64,000 bases of DNA from Bifidobacterium subtile (GCF_000741775.1 NZ_JGZR01000001.1:1-64000), one strand, 5' to 3'. Shown: positions 55,782 to 64,000, counted from the first letter of the stretch. Made by a program: numbers and translations. The notes: generated by a model not told the origin, from the letters alone.

Positions 55782-56581
55782 GATTCCTCGATTGCCGCGA
55801 GCCGGACGACTTCGTCGGGCTTCACGGTGTACAGCGCATCAATCCATGCGGTGCGGAAGCTGGCCGGGGCGCTCGCCTGACGATCGGCCAGCGTGCCTGC
55901 CGCTGCGAACAGCGCGTGCGCTGCCACGACGCCGTCATGGTCGGTCAGCTGCGCCGATCGGGCTGCGGCTATGCAGGCGGCGACCACTGCGCCGAGCGAG
56001 CAGCCAGTGCCTACGACAAGCGGCATCAGCGGGCTTCCGCCGGTGATGCGCGTGGTGCGGTCGGGCGAGATCACGACATCGGTCGGGCCGGAAATCGCCA
56101 CGACAGCGCCGCTGGATTGTGTCAACGAGCGGGCTGCGCCAAGAGCGGCCTCGACCTCATCCGTGGCGTCGACGCCACGGCCGCCCGCGCTTTCGCCGGT
56201 CAGTCCCAGAATCTCCGAGGCGTTGGCGCGTACGGCGGCGGGATGGTGCTGCAGCACTTCCCGCGCCAGTGCGGTGCGTACCGGCAGGCCGCCCACGGCC
56301 ACCGGATCCAAAATCCACGGCGTATGCGCGGACTCAGCGGCATCGACCGCGAGCCGCATGCCCTGATGCTGCTCGCCCAAGCCGTTGCCGACGTTGATGA
56401 GCAGGGCGGACGCGAGACCGGCGAAAACCCGCGCATCCTCCGGCAGATCGATCATGGCGGGCGCGGCGCCTATCGCCAGCAATACGTTGGCGGTGATTTC
56501 GGGCACAACGCTGTTCGTCATGCAATGGACGAGCGGCGTCGTCGCGCGGACGTTTTCGAGTATGCGGATGACCTGAGTCAT
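55778..56581 (-). CDS. thiM: Hydroxyethylthiazole kinase
   Basis: 267 aa from the ATG at 56581, directly behind the TPP riboswitch. Phosphorylates the thiazole moiety in thiamine salvage: VHCMTNSVVPEITANVLLAIGAAPAM, NVGNG, ILDPVAVGGLPVRTALARE, VVAISGPTDVV and GTGCSLGAVVAACIAA with the catalytic Cys/Gly loop. First gene of thiM-thiE-thiD. No thiC or thiG in the window, so this is the salvage branch. Confidence 0.96.
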   Translation of the reverse strand: MTQVIRILENVRATTPLVHCMTNSVVPEITANVLLAIGAAPAMIDLPEDARVFAGLASALLINVGNGLGEQHQGMRLAVDAAESAHTPWILDPVAVGGLPVRTALAREVLQHHPAAVRANASEILGLTGESAGGRGVDATDEVEAALGAARSLTQSSGAVVAISGPTDVVISPDRTTRITGGSPLMPLVVGTGCSLGAVVAACIAAARSAQLTDHDGVVAAHALFAAAGTLADRQASAPASFRTAWIDALYTVKPDEVVRLAAIEES

Positions 56582-56667
56582 ATGGCTCCCTTCGCTAGCA
56601 CTGTCTAGATCAGGTGTTGCGGGTGTGTTCTCAGCCCTTGCGGGCACCCCGGCACTTCGGGAGCCAT
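56582..56667 (-). promoter_or_regulatory. TPP riboswitch controlling thiM
   Basis: On the gene strand it contains the thi-box landmarks GGGGTGCCCGCAAGGGCTGA and ACCTGATCTAGACAGTGCTA, then GCGAAGGGA. Helix P1 is ATGGCTCCC (56667-56659) with GGGAGCCAT (56590-56582), whose last base directly precedes the thiM ATG. The Shine-Dalgarno GGGAG is inside P1, so ligand binding should block translation directly. Confidence 0.95.
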
Positions 56668-56813
56668 ACTAGCACGCGCACGGCCCGTTCCCAAGGCCGC
56701 TGCAGTGCACGATGCGGCTTTTCATGGTGTGCTATGTGCGGAGTCAAGTGGAGGCGTGCATTTTCGCGGTGCTCGGGTGCTCGAAATCCTGTAATGCCTC
56801 GTGAACAATCGGG

Positions 56814-57017
56814 TATCTCACTTATGTGTGGCGTTATTCCAAGCCCGCGGAGGTCTATCTGCGTTATGTGAGGCGCTATTTCTCGGGGAGTCGGGTATCG
56901 GGTGGCTTAGAACCGCCGTTTTCGGCCAGCGGTACTCGGGGTGCCAAGGTATTAACGCCTCACACAACGCAGATAGATCTGGGCGAGGTCAACTTAACGC
57001 CTCACATAACGCAGATA
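56814..57017. repeat. Nested palindromic element, copy 4
   Basis: Sense arms 56814-56836 and 56854-56879; core with GTATCGGGTGGCTTAGAACCG and GGTACTCGGGGTGCC; antisense arms 56951-56978 and 56994-57017. Core orientation as in copies 1 and 2. It lies upstream of the riboswitch and beyond the zinc operon end. No gene in 56668-57215. Confidence 0.9.
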
Positions 57018-57113
57018 CCTGCATAAACTGGAAAATTAAACATGCTGCAGCATGAAAACACATAAGTAATTGTGCGGTTCGCTTGGGTTCGTGCGTGCAA
57101 GCCGATAGATATG

Positions 57114-57152
57114 GTTCTGCGGCCCTTGCTTGAAACGCAAGGGCCGCAGAAC
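57114..57152 (-). terminator. Terminator of the zinc ABC operon
   Basis: Perfect 16-base stems GTTCTGCGGCCCTTGC and GCAAGGGCCGCAGAAC around TTGAAAC, 64 bases past the last permease stop. GC-rich and strong; a short AT-rich run follows on the gene strand. Confidence 0.7.
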
Positions 57153-57215
57153 TCGGATGTGCTGCGCGGGGGCGGGGAGAAGCGGAATATCGCTACTATC
57201 TACCGCCGCTACCGT

Positions 57216-58007
57216 CTACCGCGCCCGCACGATGGATGTGATCTTGGCGATCGCGTAGATGCAGGCGCAGGTCAGCGCGACGAAGAACCCGACCGGCATA
57301 TCGGTGACGACAGACAGCGCAATCGACAGCCACATGCACAGCAGCGAGAACACGCAGGACAGGATGCCTGCACGCACTGGCCGCGAGCATAGCAGGCAGG
57401 CGGCGGCGGGCGGCGCCACGAGCAGACTGAATAGCAGCATGGCGCCGACGACCGGCACGCTGGCCGTGGTGACGGCGGCGATGACCAAGGTGAACACGAA
57501 TTCGATGACGCCGTTGTGGATGCCACGCGCCTCGGCAAGCTCCGGCATAACCGAGCTGAGCAACAGCGGCCGGGCGATAATCGCCACGACGATGATGCCA
57601 AAAATGGCGAGCGCGGTCATAAGCACCAGATCAGAGTCCGCGACCGCGAGCACTTGGCCGAAGAGCAACGCATAGACCTGATTCGTATAGTTGCCGCCGA
57701 GACTGAGCAGGAACGCGCCGCCGGCGAGCAGAAAGACGAGCGTCGGCGCGATGACGGTGTCACGACGTTGCCTCTTCCTGCCGAGCAAGGAGATGCCAAC
57801 TGCTGCGGCGAGGGCGGCCAAGCCCATGCCGACGACTGAACTGACGCCAAGGTATATGGCTGCGGCAGCCCCGGCGAACGAGCCATGCGGTATCGCATGC
57901 GCAAGAAACGAGTCGCCGCGCAGCACGACGAATATGCCGATGATGCCGGCGCTCAGCGCTACGACGGTTCCGGCGATCCAGGTATTGGCAAGATATGCGT
58001 CAAACAT
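57216..58007 (-). CDS. Zinc-type ABC transporter permease 2
   Basis: 263 aa. ABC-3 family (ZnuB/TroD-like) with eight helices: GIIGIFVVLRGDSFLAHAIPHGSFAG, VEFVFTLVIAAVTTASVPVVGAMLLFSLLVAPPAAACLL. Last gene of a four-gene operon; the start overlaps the preceding permease stop by 8 bases. Two permeases of one family suggest a heterodimeric channel, as in manganese/zinc TroCD systems. Confidence 0.92.
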   Translation of the reverse strand: MFDAYLANTWIAGTVVALSAGIIGIFVVLRGDSFLAHAIPHGSFAGAAAAIYLGVSSVVGMGLAALAAAVGISLLGRKRQRRDTVIAPTLVFLLAGGAFLLSLGGNYTNQVYALLFGQVLAVADSDLVLMTALAIFGIIVVAIIARPLLLSSVMPELAEARGIHNGVIEFVFTLVIAAVTTASVPVVGAMLLFSLLVAPPAAACLLCSRPVRAGILSCVFSLLCMWLSIALSVVTDMPVGFFVALTCACIYAIAKITSIVRAR

Positions 58008-59031
58008 TGGCGACCGCCGCCTTCTGGCTGCGGCCGCCGGCCGTATGATCGTGCTTGCGATCGCGGCCGAGGCTGCGGCGACTGCGTTGGTCGCGCAACC
58101 AGCTCGCCAGCCGCGAGAGCAGATAGCAGACCGTGACCAGCGCCACGATGCAGAAGCTCACCGACCATGAATGCCCGTGCATCCACGAATAGCTTTCATA
58201 TGAGATCACAATGCCGCCCCACACGCAGAACAGGCCCGATGCGCAGGCGATAATCATCGAGTTCTTCACGCGCTTGGCCAGCAGCAGCCCGCAGGATGCC
58301 GGGCCGATCAGCAAAGCCGTGGACAGCACGGCGCCGACGGATATGGAACTCAGCGCGACGCTGAGCGCCAGCACGACCATGAATGCGGCATTGGTCGCGC
58401 CGGTTGCGACGCCGCGCGCGTGAGCCAGCTGCGGCGCGACGGTGGAGAACAATGCCGGACGCCAGATGATCACCAGCATCAGCAGGCACAGAGCCGACAA
58501 TATGATGACCACCGGCACGACGCCCGGGCTGATGGCGAAGAGCGATCCGAACAGCACGTTGACCGAGGCGCTTGCACCTGAAGGACGCATGGTGGACAGG
58601 CTCAGGAACAGCGAGGTGAGGCCCATGCCAGTGGCGAGCATGATGCCAGTGGATATGTCGCGTCCGCGCAGGCGTTCGATGCCTATGGCATGCATGCCCA
58701 GCGCCGCGATGATGCTGGCCACCACGAAACCCCACAGTTGATTGACTCCCAGCAGGAAAGCGGCGGAGCCGCCCACCGAGGCGAGGTCGGTCAGCGAGTG
58801 CCCGGCGAAGGATTGCCCGCGCAGCACGGTCAGCACGCCGACCAGCGCGGTCGCGATCACCACGACGGAGCCGACGATCAGGGCCGTGCGCACCTCCGGA
58901 ACCGCCCAAAGCGCACTGAAGCCGCTTGCCGACAACGTGGACGATGCTGATGAGGCGGACGATGCGGGCGATGAGGTCCGTGTGGGTAAAGATTGTGCAA
59001 GCATGATAGGCGATACGTTAGAGACGGCCAT
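58000..59031 (-). CDS. Zinc-type ABC transporter permease 1
   Basis: 343 aa from the ATG at 59031, which overlaps the ATPase stop by 14 bases; a later ATG at 59004 is possible. ABC-3 permease: VLTVLRGQSFAGHSLTDLASVGGSAAFLLGVN and VALSSISVGAVLSTALLIGPASCGLLLAKRV. An N-terminal Ser/Ala-rich stretch (SPASSASSASSTLSASG) and a charged His/Arg/Lys C-terminus (RDRKHDHTAGGRSQ) extend the usual fold. The C-terminal His could bind metal. Confidence 0.9.
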   Translation of the reverse strand: MAVSNVSPIMLAQSLPTRTSSPASSASSASSTLSASGFSALWAVPEVRTALIVGSVVVIATALVGVLTVLRGQSFAGHSLTDLASVGGSAAFLLGVNQLWGFVVASIIAALGMHAIGIERLRGRDISTGIMLATGMGLTSLFLSLSTMRPSGASASVNVLFGSLFAISPGVVPVVIILSALCLLMLVIIWRPALFSTVAPQLAHARGVATGATNAAFMVVLALSVALSSISVGAVLSTALLIGPASCGLLLAKRVKNSMIIACASGLFCVWGGIVISYESYSWMHGHSWSVSFCIVALVTVCYLLSRLASWLRDQRSRRSLGRDRKHDHTAGGRSQKAAVANV

Positions 59032-59893
59032 CTGGCGAACCGCCTTCCTGCGTTTCGGCGCTTTCGGAATTTTCAGCGCCGCTGTATTCCGCAGCGTGGT
59101 GACCTGGCTCGCCGCCCTCATCGGCCAGCACCACAATGCGGCCCTGCGTGCGCAGCACGGTGATCGGGTGCTGATACAAATCGCTGAGCGCGTCGGTGCG
59201 AATCACCTCATCGGTGCGCCCGAACGCTGAGCGGCCCTGCGCGAGATACACCACGCGATCCAGCACCCCGAGCAGCGGATTGATATCGTGCGCGGAAAGA
59301 ATGATGCCAATGCCGTTTGCGTTGCGGATATGGTCGAGCAATACGACGATATCCGCGCTGTTGGCCGGATCGAGGTTCGCCAAGGGCTCATCGAGCAGCA
59401 GCAGGGCGGGGTCGGCGACGATGGCGGCTGCGATCATGATGCGCTGCTGCTGGCCGCCGGAGAGCCTGCCCACAGGCCGGTCGGCGTATTCCAGCGCTCC
59501 GACCCCCTCCAGCGCGTGCTCGACCCGCTCCCAGAAATGGCGGCCGCGCAGCGAGACGCCAAGTCTGTGCCCATCAAGTCCCAGCGCGACGAAGTCTTTG
59601 GCCAGCAGCGGCAGATCCGGGTCCAGCGCTATTTTCTGCGGCACGTAGCCGATTTCACCGGTACGCGTGCCCTTGTGGCCAAGCACGTCGACGCTGCCTT
59701 CAAGCGGCGTGATATCGCCGAGAATGGTTTTGAGCAGCGTGGTTTTGCCGGCGCCGTTTGAGCCGATCAGTCCCACGAACTCGCCTCGGGCCACGTTCAA
59801 GTCAATGCCGTTGAGAATGCTCCGGCCTCCGAGCGATACTCGGAGGCCGGAGATGTTCAGCAACGGGCGATTGGTATCGTCAGTTGGCTTCAT
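59018..59893 (-). CDS. Zinc-type ABC transporter ATPase
   Basis: 291 aa. Walker A GSNGAGKTT, VPQKIALDPDLP Q-loop, signature RLSGGQQQRIMIAAAIVADPALLLLDEPLANLDPA, H-loop SAHDINPLLG, matching the ZnuC/AdcC/MntB family. A 45-residue acidic tail with Glu/Gly/His (EGGEPGHHAAEYSGAENSES) is extra. Starts 6 bases after the binding-protein stop. Confidence 0.93.
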   Translation of the reverse strand: MKPTDDTNRPLLNISGLRVSLGGRSILNGIDLNVARGEFVGLIGSNGAGKTTLLKTILGDITPLEGSVDVLGHKGTRTGEIGYVPQKIALDPDLPLLAKDFVALGLDGHRLGVSLRGRHFWERVEHALEGVGALEYADRPVGRLSGGQQQRIMIAAAIVADPALLLLDEPLANLDPANSADIVVLLDHIRNANGIGIILSAHDINPLLGVLDRVVYLAQGRSAFGRTDEVIRTDALSDLYQHPITVLRTQGRIVVLADEGGEPGHHAAEYSGAENSESAETQEGGSPDGRL

Positions 59894-59899
59894 GGGTGA

Positions 59900-60844
59900 C
59901 TATTCGATGCTGTCGGTCGACGTCTTGTCGGCGGCGGCTTTGGTGAGCGCGTTGAGCTCCGCCAGCATCCAGTCGACGTAGTGCATCTTGGTCGGCATGG
60001 TCTCATAGGCGGCGACGATCGGGATGCCGTTGGTCTTGGCGGCGGCCAAGTACTTCTTGGTCAGGTCGGAGACGACCTGCTCGTTGTAGACGAAAGCGGT
60101 GACCTCCTTGCCGTTGAACAGTTGCATCTGAGTGGCGGAATCCTGCGCCGAGGGGTCTTGGCCGTTCATGATGTCGGCCTGCAGGCTCCACGGGGTCTTG
60201 ATGGTCACCTTGGCATTGTCGAGCAGATAGTTCGCCACCGGCTCGGTCGCCGCGACGGAGACGTCCGGATACTTGTCCTTGAAGGTGTCGAGCGCCTTCC
60301 AATACTTCTGCACGGAGGTGTCGAAGGTCTGGAGATTGTCTGCGTAGTCCTTGGCGTTCGAAGGATCGAGGCGCGTGAGGTTGGCTGCGAGCGTGGCCGC
60401 GACGGCGGGCATCGTCTCGGGCTTGTACCACAGGTGCGGGTTCTTGGTGTCGTCGGGCAGGCCGAGCACCTGCTGCGCGCTGATGACGGTGCGATCGGAG
60501 CTGGAGTGGCTCTTGAGCATCTTGTCGAGCCAGTCGTCGTAGCCGACGCCGTTCGCGATGACGATCTTGGCGTTGGCGATCTGCTTGGCGTCCGAAGGCT
60601 TGGCTTCGAAGTCATGCGGATCGGCGTTCGGATCGCTGATGATCGAGGTCACCGAGACGTGCGAGCCACCGATCTGCTGCGCGACATCGCCGTATTCGTT
60701 CTCGGCGGCCAGCACGGCGATCTTTCCGTTCGATGAGCCGGTTGCTCCAGAATTCGAGTTCGAAGCGCCGCATCCTCCGGCGAGTCCAAGCGCCGCCACC
60801 AGCACTGCGCCGACCGCAGCCCTTGCCACATGTTTCAACTGCAT
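59900..60844 (-). CDS. Zinc/manganese-binding ABC lipoprotein
   Basis: 314 aa. Signal peptide with lipobox LAGGC (Cys25), then a cluster A-I binding fold. Metal-ligand candidates are His in DPHDFEAKPSD and in KNPHLWYKPETMPAV, and an acidic residue near the C-terminus. It lacks the His-rich loop seen in many ZnuA proteins. Expected to pass metal to the two permeases. First gene of the operon; a Zur-type box lies 72-86 bases upstream, favouring zinc. Confidence 0.92.
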   Translation of the reverse strand: MQLKHVARAAVGAVLVAALGLAGGCGASNSNSGATGSSNGKIAVLAAENEYGDVAQQIGGSHVSVTSIISDPNADPHDFEAKPSDAKQIANAKIVIANGVGYDDWLDKMLKSHSSSDRTVISAQQVLGLPDDTKNPHLWYKPETMPAVAATLAANLTRLDPSNAKDYADNLQTFDTSVQKYWKALDTFKDKYPDVSVAATEPVANYLLDNAKVTIKTPWSLQADIMNGQDPSAQDSATQMQLFNGKEVTAFVYNEQVVSDLTKKYLAAAKTNGIPIVAAYETMPTKMHYVDWMLAELNALTKAAADKTSTDSIE

Positions 60845-60915
60845 GACTGATTCATCCCTTTCACGGCCGTCGCCTGGATTTCTAGGTGGTCATTCGGGCG
60901 CACGGCATTATGTAA

Positions 60916-60930
60916 TGAAAACGGTTATCA
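60916..60930. promoter_or_regulatory. Zur-type operator before the zinc operon
   Basis: TGAAAACGGTTATCA, a 7-1-7 near palindrome (TGAAAAC/GTTATCA) in an AT-rich setting (AATGAAAACGGTTATCATTT). It fits the actinobacterial Zur box form and position. Confidence 0.75.
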
Positions 60931-61540
60931 TTTTAATAGGGTTGGGGTACAGCGGGGCGACGCAGGGGAATTGGGGGCGCGTTGCGTATGGTCTCCGCGG
61001 TGGTTGCTGCGGTGCTCAGCATCCGCGGCATTGCTGCGGTTGCGCGGTGAACAGGCGGGGAAGCGGTCGTATAGCACAAGCATGTGAGCGCACACATGCG
61101 TATCTGCCTTTCGATGTTCGCTGATGAAGTCTGGTGGTGGTCGGCGCAAACGTATTCGGCATGGCGTTGCACGATGGCACTACGCAATCATGGAGTTGCG
61201 CGATGGGCATGCACCGTGGCATTGCAGAATAATGGCGCGAGTGCGTTGGCTGGGCGTTGCGGCTCCGCGAACCACGGCGGTACCAAGGTGCCGCAACGCT
61301 GATTGCGCGACATGCCCGGGTTTCCATACGCAAGTCGCCTATTACGAATTTTCGGTGGCGGGATTGTGCCATTCGTCACAGCTATCCGGTGACTTGTGCG
61401 CAGCATTCCGGGCGCGTCGTTCCGGCGGGCCCGGAGTATGGCTCAGAGCGTGAATGGCGGGGTATGACTACGTCGTGCTGGACCGGCTATGTTGCCTGAA
61501 CCGCCTGCATTGTCTATGCCGCTTATGCCGTCTATGTTGT
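60931..61540. other. Gene-free stretch with a hairpin
   Basis: No supported gene. GCGTTGCGGC (61254-61263) pairs perfectly with GCCGCAACGC (61290-61299). Flanking TTGCGCGA-type words suggest another degraded repeat element, but arms like those of the six-copy family are not evident. Near 61485-61545 there is CTATG/CCGC microsatellite-like sequence. Confidence 0.4.
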
Positions 61541-62557
61541 CTATACCACGAGGTTCGTCGGCGTGCCGTCGTGCAGGTAGGCGCGGATGTTGGCGAACAG
61601 CTCGTGCAGGCGCTTACCGAGTGCTTCGTCGGTGGCGTAGCCGATATGCGGCGTGAGGATCGTGTGCGGGGCGTGCAGCAGCGGTTCGTCCGCTGGCAGC
61701 GGCGGCTCCTCGTCGAACACATCGATGCCGGCTCCTGCGATTTGCCCGGCGTTCAGCGCCTCGGCGAGCGCCGCGTTGTCGACGACCGGCCCGCGAGCCG
61801 TGTTGATCAGCACCGCGTTCGGCTTCATCAGGCCGATGAGCTGCCTGCTGACCAGCTGCGCCGTCTGCGGCGTGGAACTCACATGCACGGTAATGATGTC
61901 CGCCTGACGCATCACATCGTCCAGCGGCAGGAATTCGACGCCCGTGATGTCGCGTGGCGTGCGGTTCCATGCCACAATCCGCGCCCCGAACGCCTGAGCC
62001 AGTTCCGCCACGCGGCGGCCGATATTGCCGGTGCCGATGATGCCGAAGGTCTTGCCCGCGATTTCGTTCCGGCGCAGCCCCGCGCTGGTCTGTGCCGAAC
62101 GCGCGGCTACATCATTGGCCTTCACGTCACGCAGGAGTGCGAGCGTGAGCAGCATGACGAGTTCGGCCACGGCCTCGTTCGAATACCCCGGGCAGTTGCT
62201 CACGGTGATGCCATGCTCGCGGCAGTAGTCGAGGTCGATATGGTCGAAGCCGACGAAGGCCACTGCGATGGTGCGCAGCTTCGGGCAACGTTCCAGCACG
62301 GCGCGGCGCAGCGGAAGGTTCGTCACGACCAGAGCCTCAGCGTCCTTGACGCGCTCGATAAGCTCGTCGTCATCGCGTGGCCGCGTGTCGTAGGAGCGCA
62401 CCGTGACGTGCTCCGGCAGCGTGCCCAGCTCGGCCTGCAGCGCGGCGTCCGGCACTCCTAGCGGTTCCAGAATCGAGATGACTGCGTGTGGGGTAGCGGT
62501 GTCTGATCCAGCAGTGCCTGACGCGGCAGTATCTGCATTGTTTAGGTCAATCGCCAT
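61541..62557 (-). CDS. D-2-hydroxyacid dehydrogenase (NAD-dependent)
   Basis: 338 aa. NAD site GKTFGIIGTGNIGRRVAELAQAFG, conserved Arg in LINTARGPVVDNAAL, Glu in DVFDEEPPLP and His in LTPHIGYATDEAL complete the catalytic set. Reduces a 2-keto acid to a D-2-hydroxy acid or the reverse; the specificity (lactate, glycerate, phosphoglycerate) is not evident. The N-terminal 28 residues (Asn/Ala/Thr-rich) are an extension before the fold. Monocistronic. Confidence 0.9.
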   Translation of the reverse strand: MAIDLNNADTAASGTAGSDTATPHAVISILEPLGVPDAALQAELGTLPEHVTVRSYDTRPRDDDELIERVKDAEALVVTNLPLRRAVLERCPKLRTIAVAFVGFDHIDLDYCREHGITVSNCPGYSNEAVAELVMLLTLALLRDVKANDVAARSAQTSAGLRRNEIAGKTFGIIGTGNIGRRVAELAQAFGARIVAWNRTPRDITGVEFLPLDDVMRQADIITVHVSSTPQTAQLVSRQLIGLMKPNAVLINTARGPVVDNAALAEALNAGQIAGAGIDVFDEEPPLPADEPLLHAPHTILTPHIGYATDEALGKRLHELFANIRAYLHDGTPTNLVV

Positions 62558-62723
62558 AATTCATCCCCATCGCGTCCGAAAGCAGCTTTTCAACCACAGT
62601 GTACGCTTTGCCATATTCCATTCTTATATTCTTGCGTCTTGCATTGTCGAGCCGTATCCCATGCTGACCGGAGCTGCCGGATACGCCATCGAATAAACCG
62701 CCGAATAAGACGCAACGCCGTAT

Positions 62724-62752
62724 TTGTTTTGTCCGTCAGCCGCGTGTATCGT
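62724..62752 (+). promoter_or_regulatory. Putative tRNA-Lys promoter
   Basis: TTGTTT and TATCGT separated by 17 bases, ending 9 bases before the tRNA start. A reasonable but not consensus promoter. Confidence 0.4.
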
Positions 62753-62761
62753 TAAAGAGTT

Positions 62762-62834
62762 GCCCCTTTAGCTCAACGGTTAGAGCAGCGTCCTTTTAAG
62801 TCGTGGGTTGTGGGTTCGAATCCCACAGGGGGCA
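62762..62834 (+). tRNA. tRNA-Lys (anticodon TTT)
   Basis: 73 bases. Acceptor GCCCCTT pairs with AGGGGGC and A is the discriminator base; D arm GCTC/GAGC, anticodon loop CTTTTAA (TTT), T arm GTGGG/CCCAC with TTCGAAT. CCA is not encoded. The anticodon stem GCGTC/GTCGT has one T-T mismatch and a G-T pair. tRNA genes are common integration sites; the foreign-looking DinD gene follows. Confidence 0.93.
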
Positions 62835-63075
62835 CTTCTGAGTTGCGATGTCGAGGACAGTCGGGTCGTGACATATATGGCCTGAGTTCTCATTACAGTT
62901 GCGACAATGCGGCGCTGCTAATATTTGATATTGGATGCAACATATTACGGATTTTTGAATTGGCAACGTGGCTATATCGATGCTGAGCGAGAAACTACGA
63001 AGATTTGCTGTGTTGAAGTGCTGGTATTTCTTTGAGACAAAGAGATGTTGGAAACGGCTGGGAGCACTAGGATTT

Positions 63076-63107
63076 AGACCTTTTTGTTGAACCCAACAAA
63101 AAGGTCT
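63076..63107 (+). promoter_or_regulatory. Hairpin in the dinD leader
   Basis: Perfect 14-base arms AGACCTTTTTGTTG and CAACAAAAAGGTCT around AACC, ending just before the Shine-Dalgarno GGAAGG. It may be an operator palindrome or an mRNA structure limiting translation. It is not an actinobacterial LexA box. Confidence 0.7.
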
Positions 63108-63122
63108 GGAAGGATGAAAGCA

Positions 63123-63974
63123 ATGGACAGAACGATGATTGAGAGACATATCGGCGAACTCGATGCCAGATCCAACAACGATGAGACTGGCGTGGAATTC
63201 TGGTATGCACGCGATGTCATGAGGTTCATGGGCTATACGGAATGGCGAAATTTTTCCAAGGTCATAGGAAAGGCAAAGGATGCCTGCAGGAACTCTGGAA
63301 TCCGCATCGAGTCTCATTTCCAAGACACTGCGCGCGAAGTGGCGTTAGGCAGTGGCGCAGTACGCTCAATAGACGACGTGAAGCTCACCAGATATGCGTG
63401 TTACCTGATTGCTCAGAACGGCGACCCGCACAAAGAGGAAGTCGCCCTCTTGCAGAGCTATTTCGCTGTGCAGACACGGAACGCGGAACTCATTGGTAAA
63501 CGCATGGGCGAGCTGAGCCGCATAGCGACAAGGCAGGCGTTAGCAGACGAGGAGAAGCAGCTCCATGCTCTCGGATATCAGCGAGGCGTAGATGACAAGG
63601 GATTCAGGCAGATTCATCTGCACGGGGATCGCGCCCTGTTCGGCATGGATACCAGAGAAATGAAGATGCACCTCGGGGTCTCACAGCGAGAGCCATTGGC
63701 CGATCGGCTTCATCCGATCGCTGTCACGGCAAAACAGTTGGCTACGCAGATGACCAATCATGGCATCGAAGACAGGGATCTGCATGGCACGTACTCCATC
63801 GACCGTGAGCATTCAGACAACAACAAGAGCCTTCGTAAAGCATTGGTGGAGCGCGGAGTGGCCCCTGAAGACCTGCCCGCAGCTGAGGATATTAAGCGCG
63901 TCAAGCGCCGTGCCAAGGATGACGAACGGCAAATCGAGGGCCGTGGATTCGACGATGGGCGAGGCGTCGACTAG
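63123..63974 (+). CDS. DinD-like DNA-damage-inducible protein
   Basis: 283 aa from the ATG at 63123 (GGAAGG 9 bases upstream). N-terminal BRO/KilA-type fold (GVEFWYARDVMRFMGYTEWRNFSKVIGKAKDACRNSG), then VKLTRYACYLIAQNGDPHKEEVALLQSYFAVQTR and the DinD helical domain (DDKGFRQIHLHGDRALFGMD, VTAKQLATQMTNHGIEDRDLHG). E. coli DinD is SOS-induced and inhibits RecA filament assembly; related phage proteins act as antirepressors. Follows tRNA-Lys, in keeping with a small acquired island. Confidence 0.85.
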   Translation: MDRTMIERHIGELDARSNNDETGVEFWYARDVMRFMGYTEWRNFSKVIGKAKDACRNSGIRIESHFQDTAREVALGSGAVRSIDDVKLTRYACYLIAQNGDPHKEEVALLQSYFAVQTRNAELIGKRMGELSRIATRQALADEEKQLHALGYQRGVDDKGFRQIHLHGDRALFGMDTREMKMHLGVSQREPLADRLHPIAVTAKQLATQMTNHGIEDRDLHGTYSIDREHSDNNKSLRKALVERGVAPEDLPAAEDIKRVKRRAKDDERQIEGRGFDDGRGVD

Positions 63975-64000
63975 GAGTCTGAGATGAGACGGAGTTTGGC

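Noticed and set aside
61130..61400. A seventh copy of the nested palindrome
   Set aside because: A hairpin and repeated TTGCGCGA words are present, but the four-arm order and spacing could not be shown.
62796..63323. 175-codon minus-strand frame over the tRNA and dinD start
   Set aside because: It runs antisense through tRNA-Lys (ending in the usual LWDSNPQP-type translation of a tRNA) and dinD; no domain and no ribosome site.

Overview
This 64-kb window is a GC-rich actinobacterial chromosome segment, most likely Bifidobacterium. The grounds are nrdHIEF, a bifid-shunt oxidative branch (zwf-opcA, a 6-phosphogluconolactonase and gnd), a thiMED salvage operon on a TPP riboswitch, a CtpE-like P-type ATPase and FetAB. 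The genus call rests on gene content and protein style only; the species cannot be read from the sequence.

Layout. 0-10.4 kb is a decaying accessory region: a PIN toxin with its HTH antitoxin, a VanX-type dipeptidase cut by an in-frame TGA, a frameshifted MarR regulator, a frameshifted coiled-coil membrane protein, a deleted EamA remnant and a shortened VOC remnant. Among these sit intact LysR/EamA and MarR/DUF6069 divergent pairs, an aspartate racemase-like gene and an isochorismatase-like hydrolase. 10.6-15.2 kb holds the class Ib ribonucleotide reductase genes nrdH-nrdI-nrdE-nrdF with two NrdR boxes in front. 15.6-33.3 kb holds a TetR regulator, a large P-type ATPase with long low-complexity inserts, gnd, a dialkylglycine decarboxylase-like aminotransferase coupled to cysE with a divergent LysR gene, an orphan LivK-like lipoprotein, a COG0523 GTPase without its CxCC motif, then pgl and opcA/zwf. 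33.6-41.1 kb is a glutamine-type ABC transporter whose binding-protein domain has lost its N-terminus at the edge of a serine-recombinase element. That element carries an HTH/zinc-finger protein, a small ORF, two recombinases (one with an in-frame TGA) and a DUF262/DUF1524 GmrSD-like restriction gene. 41.1-55.8 kb has a TTG-start membrane protein, guanine deaminase, an OmpR/histidine-kinase pair, a PAP2 phosphatase, FetA/FetB, and a second P-type ATPase with inserts. 53.9-62.6 kb has thiMED, a Zur-box-preceded zinc-type ABC operon and a D-2-hydroxyacid dehydrogenase. The right end has tRNA-Lys and a DinD-like gene.

The least expected signal lies between genes. Six copies of a roughly 200-bp nested palindrome occur at 1.9, 16.8, 30.3, 43.4, 47.7 and 56.8 kb. 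Each has two tandem sense arms, a conserved stem-loop core and two tandem antisense arms. Four copies share the arm TATCTGCGTTATGTGAGGCG and two are diverged. Other intergenic palindromes (a two-copy three-hairpin repeat at 22.4 and 27.5 kb, and inverted repeats at 10.6, 11.8, 15.4, 33.4 and 46.4 kb) and a MITE-like insertion after fetB suggest a genome rich in mobilised or selected palindromes. A second theme is low-complexity Ala/Asp/Asn/Ser-rich inserts inside catalytic domains (both P-type ATPases, the histidine kinase) and at the FetA N-terminus. A third is two independent TGG-to-TGA changes at conserved tryptophans.
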